Assembly (NCBI RefSeq): GCF_000247695.1
Contig: NW_004624842.1
Span: 3,762,570 to 3,826,569, forward strand
DNA length: 64,000 nucleotides
Direction: 5' to 3'
Source of the DNA: Heterocephalus glaber
Taxonomy: Eukaryota; Chordata; Mammalia; Rodentia; Bathyergidae
Numbering within the stretch: the stretch's first letter is position 1; the number at the start of each line of letters is the position of its first letter. Positions 12,431-23,091 of the stretch are shown here, piece after piece. The translations under genes were made by a program, and so were the position numbers. The notes below the pieces were generated by a model. The model was not told the origin of the DNA and did no database searches. It saw only the letters and a program-made list of their open reading frames with translations.

Positions 12431-14560
12431 TTCTGTTTACTCTGGTGCTGTATAAGAATCAGGAGGAGAAGTTGAAGCTGCACTTGGGAATTGTGGAGAA
12501 GACCACCACTCTACCTGATTTCCATAGATGATTCACTTAATTTGCATATATCTTCATTCAACAATTATTTAAATACCTATCAGGACCCAGACTTTCTTCA
12601 GGGCGTTGGGGGAGAAACTAGTTAATAGGAACAAAAAGGACTTCACCGTTATTGAGCTTTTGTACTAGTGGAGAACTGTAAAATAACTATACAAAGACTT
12701 ACAGATTGTGACAAGTCCTATAAATGAAATAGAGTATTATGACTAAGTAGGGAGAAGTGGTGCTGAATCTTCTTGGAAAGCTTTTCTGAGGAGGTAATGC
12801 TTAAGCAAAAATGTAGAGTTAGAATAGCTCATCTACAGATGAGTAAGGATGAGAAGAAACAGAAGGAGCTTGGCATGTGTAGAAGTACAATGTGTTTGAG
12901 AAAACAAGAAAAAGCCAGTGCAAGTAGAGTAGTTTTTCCATTTGTGGTCTGAACACATATGTAGATAGTTATAAAAAAAGAGAAAAAATAAAATGTTAAG
13001 AGTTCAGAGCAAAGCGTGAGCATGGTGGCATATACCTGTAATCCTAGTGCTTGGGGGGCTGAGGCAGGAGGATTGCCATGAGTTCAAGACCAACCTNNNN
13101 NNNNNNNNNNNNNNNNNNNNNNNNNNNNNNNNNNNNNNNNNNNNNNNNNNNNNNNNNNNNNNNNNNNNNNNNNNNNNNNNNNNNNNNNNNNNNNNNTTCA
13201 ACCCAGAGCCTCATGCATGCTAGGCAAGTGCTCTGCCACTGAGATACATCCCCAGCTCTTTTTAAAATTTTATTTTTAGGCTCTTGCTGAGTTGCCTAGG
13301 CTGGCCTTGAACTTGGAGTCCTGCTGCCTCAGCTTCAAGCACTTAGGATTAAGAGTTGTGCAACATGATGGCTAGCTTCCTCTTTTTTAAAAATAAACTT
13401 TTGAGTAACTTTACATTTATAGAAAAGTTGCATTTAAATAGTGCAGAGTTGTATATCCATTACCAGTTTCCTCTAATTATATAATCTTATAAAAAACCAC
13501 AGTACATTTGATAAAATTTAATGTTAATACTGTATTAATGAAATTTGAAAAATTTTTCAGATTTCAGTAGTTTTCCTATTAATGGCTTTTCTCTTTTCCA
13601 GAGCCAATCCTGGATACCATATTGCATTTAGTAGGTTTTTGTTGTTGTTGTCCCGGGGGATCGAACTCGGGACCCTGCGCTTTCGAGGCAGGTAGTGGCA
13701 CCACTGAGCTAAATCCCCAGCACAGTTTTTTTTTTAAATGAACTCTATTTTACGTATAAAGTATAAAATGTAAGTTTGATTTTAAAATGTGGTTTTAAAA
13801 AAAATATGGTTTAGCTGGACGTGGTGGCATTTGCCTGCACTCAGGAGGCAGAGGCAGGAGGCTTGCCTTGAGTTCGAGAGTAGCCTGAACTACATAGTCA
13901 GACCTTGTCTAAAAAAAAAGTTTGTTTTTTCAGTTTGCTGTTTTGGGGGTACTGGGCTAGCACCACTCAAGTGTTACCATACAAATCATTCTAAGTGTTA
14001 TGAGAATTTAGCCCTCATTTTCAGTTGGTTCCTCCCTTTTGATTTGGAAGACAAAGTCAATCATGGACATATTTATTTATAAAGTTGCATGGTGTAGGCG
14101 AGGAGAAGGAATTGGAGGGGGTGTTTAGGACAAAAGCAGCTTGAGAATACATAGTTTCTTCAATAACAAAACGTGCAGCTGTGTAATTTACTAGATTGAA
14201 TTTGTGGTTTTTTTGTGGTACTGGGGATCGAACTCGGGTCCTTTAGTTTGCGAGGCAGGCGGCGGAACCGCTGAGCTAAATCCCCGGCCCTAGATTGAAA
14301 TTTTTTAATGGGAAAAATCAGCTTTTGGCTGACAGGATATTATCAGCGAACTAGCCTCTACTTTGTGGTCCGCTTAATCCTCAAAACAGTTCTGCGAGAT
14401 AGGCACTTCCTTCCTTCCTTTCGCAGTGGCTCCAAAAAGTGAAATAATTTGCACAAAATCTCGCAGTAAAGCGCCGAGGCATTCCAACCATCCCGCCAAA
14501 GCCTGGACTGCGTGCAAACGGACGCACTGATTTGAGAGCTCCTCATATCACAAACACCTT
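12431..14560. repeat. Spacer between NFS1 and the RBM12/CPNE1 promoter
   Basis: Contains a relic of an old interspersed repeat (about 12,560-12,960; phrase TTTTCTGAGGAGGTAATG), a sense B1-like SINE cut by the assembly gap (from 13,015), an antisense ID (about 13,197-13,258) and B1-like (13,262-13,380), an old antisense L1-type fragment (about 13,390-13,610), antisense tRNA-derived SINEs (about 13,650-13,720 and 14,215-14,290) and a sense B1-like (13,815-13,918). No gene seen. Confidence 0.65.
13097..13196. other. Assembly gap, exactly 100 N
   Basis: One hundred N in a row, the usual placeholder for a gap of unknown size. It interrupts a B1-like SINE on the left and resumes in an ID element on the right. 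Confidence 1.
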
Positions 14561-14621
14561 CAACCTCCGGGAGGTCGCTGGAGTACCTCGGGTGCGCGTG
14601 CGCGTGCGCTGCCCCGCCCCA

Positions 14622-14629
14622 TGACGTCA
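14622..14629. promoter_or_regulatory. Palindromic CRE (TGACGTCA)
   Basis: Perfect 8-bp CREB/ATF consensus directly after a GC box and about 65 bp before the YY1-type element, a typical proximal-promoter distance. Confidence 0.65.
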
Positions 14630-14689
14630 CTTGTCAGTTCCGCCCCCTTCTGGAACGCGGAGCCGCTGAGTGGGCCGGCGGCCATTTTG

Positions 14690-14824
14690 TGAAGCAGCGA
14701 AGGAGGTGGTCGCTGCGCTGGGCCACAGGACGCCGTTCGGGCTGGGGCTGTCGGCCGCGGGGCAGAGGCACTCGCGCGGGGGGTAACTCGGGTCTGGGTT
14801 CTGGTGACGCGCAAGCTCTCCCCG
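14690..14824 (+). other. Candidate first noncoding exon (RBM12/CPNE1)
   Basis: Begins at the CCATTTTG start-site element and ends at a strong donor, CCCG|GTAAGA (GT at 14,825). The start is inferred and could be tens of bases off. It carries no long conserved ORF, as expected for a 5' UTR exon. Confidence 0.5.
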
Positions 14825-15029
14825 GTAAGACTCCCGCAGCCCCTGAGCGGGCGGGACTGTGCGGGGCTCGAGCCTCCCCTAGGTGGCCCGGGGCGGGGCC
14901 TTTGGAGGCCTCCGAGCCCGCCGCAGCGAGCGCCCCACACAAAGGGTTGGGGCAGAGCTGTGGGGGACCTGGGGTGCCACTTGTACCTCTGTGGCCAGAG
15001 AGGATGTAAGGACGCCGCCAGAGGATGAG

Positions 15030-15460
15030 CCTGCGTACTGAAGTGGAGACGAGGCCTTGGCGCTGACGCCCGGATGATCTGAGATAGGGAAGCAGCCGGA
15101 GCTGGGTGGCCCTGTGGCCCCTGAATTAACGGGGACTGCAGTGGAAACATACCTGCATACCTAATGGGGACCACTTCCTTTGGCTCCAAGTGGGGCAGAG
15201 ATTATAACTACACCTCTGCTTCGAAGTGGGAAAATAACCATAGTGAGGACGCTTCCTCTACCCGAAGTGGAAAGGAGGCCCCTGTGGCCTTCCAGCAAAA
15301 ATAGGCTACTGTGAGGACACACCTGAGTGGGAGGAAGCCACAGCCAGTGCACTCTTGTAATTGCAGGAAGTCGATCTCTGAGCCGGCCGCCGTTTTGGCC
15401 TGAAGGTGGTGGGGGTTGTAGTGACACTTCCTAGGCCCTGCGGTGGGGAGGGACTTACTC
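15030..15460. repeat. Degenerate palindromic repeat array at the CpG-island shore
   Basis: GAAGTGG-like cores recur at 15,040, 15,138 (TGCAGTGG), 15,187 (CAAGTGG), 15,223, 15,264, 15,324 (TGAGTGGG) and about 15,438, spaced 36-116 bp. Several pair with an upstream CTTC(C) as a dyad: CCACTT 15,171-15,176 with AAGTGG 15,188-15,193; CTTCGAAG at 15,219-15,226; CTTC 15,252-15,255 with GAAG 15,264-15,267. I do not recognise a catalogued family. Confidence 0.45.
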
Positions 15461-18400
15461 AGGGATCTAGGCAGTTTGAGAAGACCGTGTCTGTAAGCTG
15501 CACCTTTACTGCTCTCTTTAGAGAGAATCCTCTGGCGCTGGAGTTGGAGTTCTTGTTGAGTGGTGGAGCGTAAGTGGTTTTGATGGGTAGTTGTGTTTCT
15601 CAGAAGCTTGGTGGCGCTGGTTTGCAGCCACGTGAAATGGACGGGAGGGCCTTTGAGGACCTACAGGTGATGGGGATGGACTTTAGTGCAGCACACTTAG
15701 CTGGTACAGTGTGAGGACTTTGAGTGTGCCTCCAGTGAGTGCTTTATAGTGAAAAATCTGAGAGGCTCCGGTCTGGGCTACTCGGAATTATTTAGTGCTA
15801 AGCATTCATTCAGTTAGGTAGTGTATATTGAGAATTTTAGGGGGTGCTGTATGGGTTTCTCGGCCCTAAAACCTTGGTTCCTGGATTCCCAGAGATGACC
15901 CACAGTAAATGGGGGCTGTTGATAGGAACTGTTTTGTATTATTTAAAATTAGGATGATGCCAGTTAATCTGGGGGGGAAAAACGGGCAACGGAAGGTTGT
16001 TGAAGGGAAAGGGTTGCAACTGGAGTATTTGTTAGAGGTGATTGCTTGAATAGTTTGAAATGGTGTAAATTTTGCAAAATGCAGTCTTAGCAACAAGAAT
16101 TGCCTGGGACCTTGTTAACTAGTGTATATATATATATTTTTTAGTGTATATTGTTAATTATTTCAAAGCACCTACAGTTGGAAAAACAATTCTCACAAGT
16201 CTGGATATGTAGAGAAATCTTGTTTGTGTGGTTTTTTGTTTGGAGTTACAGAAATTAATACAAGACTGGTTGTACTTGATTTTGAAATTTTGTAGTTTTG
16301 GTAGAATGGAGGGTTTTGTTTTTTACTTAGTGAAAGGTAATTCGTATCAGGCATTCATCTAAGAATATGGTGCTTCACATAAACTCAATTTTTGAAGGAA
16401 ATGTTTGTGTGTTCAAGAGGATGTGTTTAGTATGTATCATTGGACAGCTTTTTTTTAAACCAAGACAATGATTTTTGTTGCTTCTTTATGCTCGATTAAA
16501 TGTTGATTACTTTGTATGTGGGCTGTAATGCATAATTTCAAATTTTCTTATGTTCAGATATTTTAGGTGAAAAATGCAGCTTTAGAAATCATCGTGGTAG
16601 TTTTAATGTGCTACTTACTACTAGTACACTTCAGGTTTCTTTAACTTTATTTAAAATGTCAGATTTCTTAGAATTTGGGGTTGTTGGTACAATTTTTAGA
16701 TAAAACTTGATTCCAGTGACAATATTGATACTGCCTTTATTCCATTTTCTCAGAGCCACACATCATTCAGTTTGGACAAACATTTTCTTTTGTAGATGTA
16801 GGAAGAATTGTCAGTAATTTGTTGGACAAAAGATGTTTTTAGATGTCCTTCAGTAAAATCAAAGACGTGTCCAGTTTTACATTTTAACGCTTGGCCCACA
16901 AGAGTTTAATAAATGTTCTTGGAAATGAATACTGTTAAATGTTTTAGGTCTACTAAATAGAAAAATTATTTCATATAAGTTTTATCAGATTTTACTGTCA
17001 TCTATGTACCCTTCGGTTTGCAGAGGTTTAAGTTTAAAGTCAGCTTTTTAAGTCTTCAAACCATAGGGAAGGTGAATATGGTTGGTTTAAGTTAGAAGTA
17101 ATTTTTCTTTGAAGTGTAAATGAAGTAAGATAATGACCATTTTAGTTGCTGTTTGGGGAGATCAAAAAATAATATTGAAGTCTTTGGCAGGAGGAATATC
17201 TTAGAAATGTCTTTTGACTTGCTGCTGTCTTTGAGTACTGAATGGGAAGTTAATGGGAAAGCTGAGCATTGTATTATAAAAGGGATGCATCTGTATCAAT
17301 GTCAGAAGAATTTTTTCATTTAGAATGATCCCAGCATCTGAAATGTGTTCCATTGGTGGTGGGAGACAAAATCAAATGGATGAAGCTGTGGTTGTTTCAT
17401 ACTGCTTACCATAATGTGATTATACTGCTTTATGGCATTCTTCCCTTTGTAATTGATCTGTGTTGCTCATCTTTGAGGTGAACGTTTTAGGAGGTTGCTA
17501 GTTTGTTTCCTTTGAATCTGAAGTGTTCAGTTCTGATTCTTGTTGAATAAAGACTGATGACTGAACAAAGTAAAAATTCATTTTGGGTGTGTATTAGCAG
17601 ATGAAGAGTAGAAATGGTCAAGTTCTAGTTTGTGCCTTGACTACTTGATGAAGAGATTTGTTGTCAGACATTTTATTCTAAAATCCCAAATGATAGGAAT
17701 GGCTAGTAAATGAAAATGTCTATCCTGTCATAATATGCTGTTTTTAGCACACATTTGTAATTTATACACGTATCTGATATTTGTCACCCTGAAGCAAAGT
17801 CTGTATTAGGACATGAAGTGGAAACTAAAGTAAGCTGTTTCTTTTTTAGGTCTCCTGAAGTATATCAATAGATTAATAGCAAAACAGGCCCATTTTCTTC
17901 TTGCTTATCCTTATACTCTCTATATAGGTAAAATATATATTTTTAGTTGTTTTCTTGGGTAGAAATCAGTTTTGTTCTTGTGAAGTTCCCCAGAGATTAT
18001 AGGTGAGTGGGGTGGATTTTTAAATTTGGGAGCCTGCATTTGATTGTTAACATTTATTTTAGCATGTAGGAATGAGCAGGTTCCTGGAAAATATTGATAC
18101 ATTTATTAAATTATTGTTTACAAAGTGAGACATTGAAACAAGTACAGTACTTCAGCTCCCTTTACCCTTTTTTCCTTCTGAAGAAAGATCTAATAGCAAA
18201 GGTTGTAATTTCTGGTTTCCACTTTGTGAATACTTGGTTTGGGTGGTATTGGACTTCTTTGTAAAAGTAAAAGCAGTACAAATTTGTGTCTGGATTGATT
18301 TTTGTGTTGTTGAATACAAAATTGAACTATACATTTGCCAGATACAGCTGGGTTTTCAACCTTTTGTTGCTAAGAATTTTTCTCTTATTAAAATAATTTC

Positions 18401-20222
18401 TGGCAACCTTGTAGAAATTTTTGAGTACATCTAGTGAGTGCCCTTTGGGTTCAACTGGCCAATCCCAGTGTTCTTTTCCAGCTACCTCCATGGGTCTGGA
18501 AGAAAAGAGGCTGAGAAATCTATTTCCTTCATTCGTGGCATATATGCCCAGTTCTGTATCAGACCTTTTTAAATGAGAATTTCAGATTCTAATGGGGTCA
18601 GATGTTTATCACAAGTACTTACCTAGAAAATTTCCATGGTTCTGTAGCTTCTAAAATTAATCCTATATATTTAGAAATCAATATTTCGGTCAGATGTGGT
18701 GGTACAGTCTTGTAATCTCAGCACATGGGAGGGCTGAGGTAAGAGGATTACTGTGAGTTAAAGGCTAGCCTGGGTTATATCGTGAGGTCAGGGCCAGCCT
18801 GTCATGGCAAGGTCATGGCGAGACCCTGTCTCAAAAAAACAGTAGATAAATAAATAAATATTGCAGTACTTTATGCCCTTAATTGTTGTATTTGAAGCAG
18901 ATTTTTTTCTGTTTCATATTTCCTTTTGTGACCAGTTAAATAAACTGCTGGATGTGGCTTTTTAAATGAAGAATTTTTAAAGTCTTCAGACTTAATTAGG
19001 ATGGATTTCTACATGTCAAAAATTACTACAATGCTCTGGGCTTTGAAAGGTGTCTTCATAATATTTGCATAGCTTTCTGTGGCAAAACAATCTCACTATT
19101 ACCTAGTAATTTGAGTAGTTGCTTTAAAAGATATTTGGCTTCTTTAGACTAGTTTGGAAATAACACTGAAGATTTTTGAAATTTGCTTTACTTTTTGATG
19201 ATGAATCTTAAGCTCATTAGTTGGTGTCTTGATTTTGAAAAATGTTAGAAATGAACATTCAGATGAGTAGTCTCTGGTTAATACTGAATAGTGGCAATTA
19301 TTTCCTTTCTCTGAATGTAAAAAAAAAAAAATGACCTTTTGAATGTAATTGTTTAATCATGTGGTCACAAATATTACTGGTGAATTGTTCCAAACTTCAC
19401 AAGTTTGGAAGAAATTCCAGTGAAAGTTGAGGGACCTGTTTTTACTTTGGGAAATATTTTTAATATGTCAGATACTTCAAGGCAATTTTTTAAAAAGTTT
19501 TTTGAAACCGTTGTGGTGTTAGAACTTTTCCTTAATATGTTGAACCCCAGTGAAATTAGTTCATATAGCCAGAATTTTCACTTCATTTATGTTTGTTTGA
19601 TGATATTTTGGTGCAAAGGAAAGTACATGGAAAGAGAAATTGCTGTAATTTCTGTGAGCACCCTTGAAGACTTAATGTGTTCAGGAGTTGTTTTTGTGTG
19701 AATTTGTTCCTTTTCTTCAAAAGTTTGGTTGGAACCTAGGAAGGATAGGTACAGGTTGGACTTCTTAGAAATTTTCTGCATTGGTTTAATCAAGTAATAA
19801 AAGCAATCAGTTACCAGCTCCAAAGCTAAAATTTATGACTCTTTGAATTTTTGGTTGGTTCATTCTTGGGCTAGTTTGTGACTCACTTTTGATGTATTTC
19901 AATATATAAATATTTTGAGAAACTCTAAAGTGTGAAAGCAATACCAGGTTAAAAAGCATGTGTGGGATTTTGGTATATGCCTTGTTTGTTTTTTTTTCCT
20001 TCGGAACCCAGGGGTTGAACTCAGGACCTTGTGCTTGCAAGGCAGGCGGTGGTGCCACTGAGCTAAATCCCTGGCCCAACCTTTTTTTTTTTTTTAATTC
20101 GTTCTAATGAAATATTCTGGTGGTTTGAGACTCGCCTTCATAATGTACAGTTCAGTGTGGCCTGTGTGTGTTGTTTTGTGTTTCTTGCATTGATTTTTGC
20201 CTCCGTTTATTCTCTATTGCAG
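15461..20222. other. RBM12/CPNE1 first intron, SINE-poor
   Basis: Nearly 5 kb of mostly unique AT-rich sequence. The repeats I can see are one sense B1-like SINE (about 18,690-18,842) and one antisense tRNA-derived SINE (about 19,995-20,078). A possible cassette exon with good splice sites lies at 17,850-17,927. No coding gene is supported. Confidence 0.6.
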
Positions 20223-20304
20223 TCTAAAAGTTGGTTTTAATTGGTTGCCCACAGGATTGACTTGACCTCTACTTGTTAAGAAAATACATCTCTTGTTTTA
20301 TCAG
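20223..20304 (+). other. Candidate noncoding 5' UTR exon (RBM12 or CPNE1)
   Basis: An 82-base segment with near-ideal borders: a long pyrimidine tract ending CTCTATTGCAG on the left and ATCAG|GTAAGA on the right. It lies between the CpG island and the RBM12 coding exon, where 5' UTR exons are expected. It has stops in all forward frames. Transcript data would be needed to prove use. Confidence 0.5.
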
Positions 20305-20360
20305 GTAAGAGACTTTGAATAGAGGGTTTGTTTAATACAAAATAAAATGAGATGGCTTTT

Positions 20361-20416
20361 TAAGAAACATGAAAATTGTGCTCTTTTCAGCAGCACATAT
20401 ACTAAGAAACATGAAA
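20361..20416 (+). pseudogene. 3'-truncated U6 snRNA retro-insertion with 14-bp target duplication
   Basis: The 14-mer TAAGAAACATGAAA occurs at 20,361-20,374 and 20,403-20,416. Between them are 28 bases that, after ATT, match U6 snRNA nucleotides 1-25 with three substitutions (GTGCTC...GCAGCACATATAC). The rest of U6 is absent and there is no A-tail. The site is like 3'-truncated small-RNA retropseudogenes made by L1 machinery through microhomology; U6 continues ACTAA, matching the target TAA. Confidence 0.85.
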
Positions 20417-23069
20417 GTATGTGTAATAATTACATTGTGTGCGTTTACAAGCCTGTCTGGGGGGTGGGGTGAATGGACACCTTGAGTAGTTGCTTCATTT
20501 GAAGAATTAGTTTTATATGGATGCATTTCTTTTGCTACATTCCTTATTGTTAGGTAGTAAGAAGTTAGCTATTCTTTTTCTTCAGTAGCATAGGCTATTA
20601 CAAATACAGGTGTTTGTTATTTGTGTGATTATTTATATTCCCTGGAAGTATAATTATAGATCCTGGATCATAAGTTTAAGTACAAATTTTAGATGGAACC
20701 TGAAGAATTGAATAATCTTTTTGTTTAAATAATTAAGCTAGGGCCGGGGATTTAGCTCAGTGGTTCCACCGCCTGCCTTGCAAGCTCAAAGACCTGAGTT
20801 TGATCCCCGGTACCAAAATTAATTAATTAATTAATTAAGCTAGACTCAAGATAGGTTGAAGTGACCTATCTCTTAAACAGGTACCTAGTAACAAAATCAC
20901 AGATGTTGCATTTTTAAAACTTAAAACTTTTTTTCAGATGGCTTTATGAATAAATTTTGTGCTCTGCTTTAATTTTCAGCCCTTTTCTAACTGGTTATCT
21001 GAGGCACATTTTCAGTGGCGTGTTTTCATGTGTACCTTGAACAGACTTTCATTAAATCTCTTAGCAGAAAAATGGTTTTAAGACTTAACTGTCATATAGC
21101 CTTGTGTTTAATTTTCTTGGAACCATATCCAGTTCCCATTTTATTGTGTAAGTCCAAGCTAACATATCCCTCTCAGGTAGTTTTGGATACTTGGGTTGTT
21201 TCCTTCACTTAAAGTGATTAGATATACTTTGATGTTGAACAGGAATGCTATCTCAATTTTTCACATAGCCACATATTTTAGATATAGTAAGGAATGCAAA
21301 TTTGGTGTAATTACTTTAGTAAAAAAGAGAAAGTCTGTCTATTGGTATTTTTTTAGTGCTAATTTTTCTTGTTGATTCTTGCAGTCCACAAATGAAAAGC
21401 TTTACCCACTTTCCCCAAATTTCTAGTGTTTTATAATGGTCTCACAAAGAACATTTTCTGTTGTGAGTCTTAATCTTTCTGGATTAAATTTTAGAATAGC
21501 TTTTATATTATTGAGTATAAGCATATGAGAAAAACCATAAAAACCAAAAAGTATATTTCTCTTTCCTTTGTGTGGTTTTTTTTTTGAGATACTACTGTGT
21601 TGCCCAAGCTGGCCTTGAACTCATGATCCTCCTGCCTCAGCCTCCCAAGTAGCTGGGCTTACTGGTACATGCCACCATGCCCAGCTTATTTGTCATAATA
21701 TTGATACAATTACAGATTTTATTACTTTAAATTAGTATTCATACAACACTTGAAGAACTCCTTTTATGGAATTGCATAATTCTCAGAGGTTATGGCAAGG
21801 AACCTTGCCTCTTTTAATGTTCTTGTTTCAGAAGCGGACTTCCTGAGGTCTCAGAGCTAGTTTAATACTCTTATCTTTAAAAGTTGGTTTGCCCAAATTA
21901 ATTTGAAGTTAATAGTTTTTCCAATCCCACATTAGAACTTAAATACTGAAATTTGATGTAAATTTGGGAGAAAGTTTTCTTTTGACTAAATCAAAGTAGA
22001 TATTTATTAAGGTGATCATTGAGCAACCAGAGATCACACAGGATTTTTGTCGAGTTGGAGACTGTAACCCTAGTTTTTCTAAAACCAAACCAAGAAGTAA
22101 CTCTTCTTTGTCATCCTACCCATAGGGGAAAAATAAGAATTTTTTTTTAATGGAGAGTTTGGGAATATGTCATTGAACCTCAGTTTTAATTAAAATAGCC
22201 ACAGTGAATGTACTGTAATTATGTTCTGCTTTTTAAAAGGATGGATAAACTGGCCTGGTGTTGCACATTTGTAATCCCCCCCCCCTACTTGGGTGATTGA
22301 GGCAGGAAGATATTCAAGGCCAGCCTAGACAACATAGTGAAACACTGTCTCAAAAACAAAAACCACTTGGTAGATCAAACCAGCTGTCCTATTTTTTTTA
22401 GGATTCTTAGTATGCATTAATCTTCTTTGTAATAAATTATACATGCAGTTTTTCTTAAAGCTTTTATAAGCCTGAAGTTTTTGGATGAAATATCATAGCA
22501 ATACAGTACTCATTTGAGGCTTGAATCTGTTTTAGTGTTAATTATTTGTAATTCATGGGCATTCTAGTTCTGTTTCTGTTGGATTTTGAGAGTGGGCCCT
22601 ATATATGACACTAATAATTCTATGAAATTACCAAGTTTATTGGAAAGATGCTAAACCAGTTTTAAATATTAACTTTGGTGCATCCTTTGCATGATTTCTT
22701 TTCCTGTATGTTTCTTGATTTGACTTACACATTTCTTTTACATCTTTCTGAATGATTAGTGGTCTGAGTGATATACGTGGTGATTTTACTGTTCTATAGT
22801 TGTTATTTTCTGAAACTTTGAGTTTTGGGATCGAACTTCTGATTGTTTCCAGAAGTAATGCCTTTGGAGGTTGAAATTTTCTAGGTTTTACATTGTAGTT
22901 GGCACTGAATGTTCAGTTTTTAGCATATCTAAATTAAAGAAAGACATTGTTTATTGATAGTTTGAGGGACTGTTTGAGGGCCTAATATGGTAAATGGTCA
23001 TTCTTGCATCTAAAAACTTGGTATGATAAACAGGAGTCTGACCTGGCCGTTGCCTTTTCTCATCTGCAG
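20417..23069. repeat. Intron before the RBM12 coding exon
   Basis: Sense tRNA-derived SINE (about 20,742-20,818) followed by (ATTA)n, antisense B1-like (about 21,575-21,690) and sense B1-like (about 22,248-22,365). The remainder is unique. It ends in the pyrimidine tract and CATCTGCAG acceptor at 23,069. Confidence 0.65.
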
Positions 23070-23091
23070 GTGTGTGTGGTTTCAGCGCAGC

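Larger units (their letters stand above)
14560..15060 (+). promoter_or_regulatory. CpG island, probable shared RBM12/CPNE1 promoter
   Basis: Abrupt rise in G+C and CpG after AT-rich repeats. It holds a CG/TG alternation of NRF1 type (14,592-14,609), a GC box GCCCCGCCCC (14,611-14,620), a full palindromic CRE TGACGTCA (14,622-14,629) and a YY1-type GGCGGCCATTTTG (about 14,687-14,699). In human, RBM12 and CPNE1 start from one promoter with shared 5' exons; the same order here supports that reading. No TATA box is seen. Transcription probably starts near the YY1-type site. Confidence 0.8.

Noticed and set aside
14560..15189. Long open frames on both strands of the CpG island (up to 209 codons)
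   Set aside because: High G+C lowers stop frequency. The frames overlap each other, have no recognisable domain, and the region reads as promoter and 5' UTR.
20742..20818. Possible tRNA gene (TAGCTCAGTGG and GTTTGATCCC boxes)
   Set aside because: No proper cloverleaf end pairing, an A-rich tail follows, and dozens of near copies exist: a tRNA-derived SINE.
23023..23091. Upstream in-frame ATG extending RBM12 by 23 residues
   Set aside because: The extension contains the intronic pyrimidine tract and CTGCAG acceptor at 23,069; the conserved protein starts MAVVIRLQGLP at 23,092.
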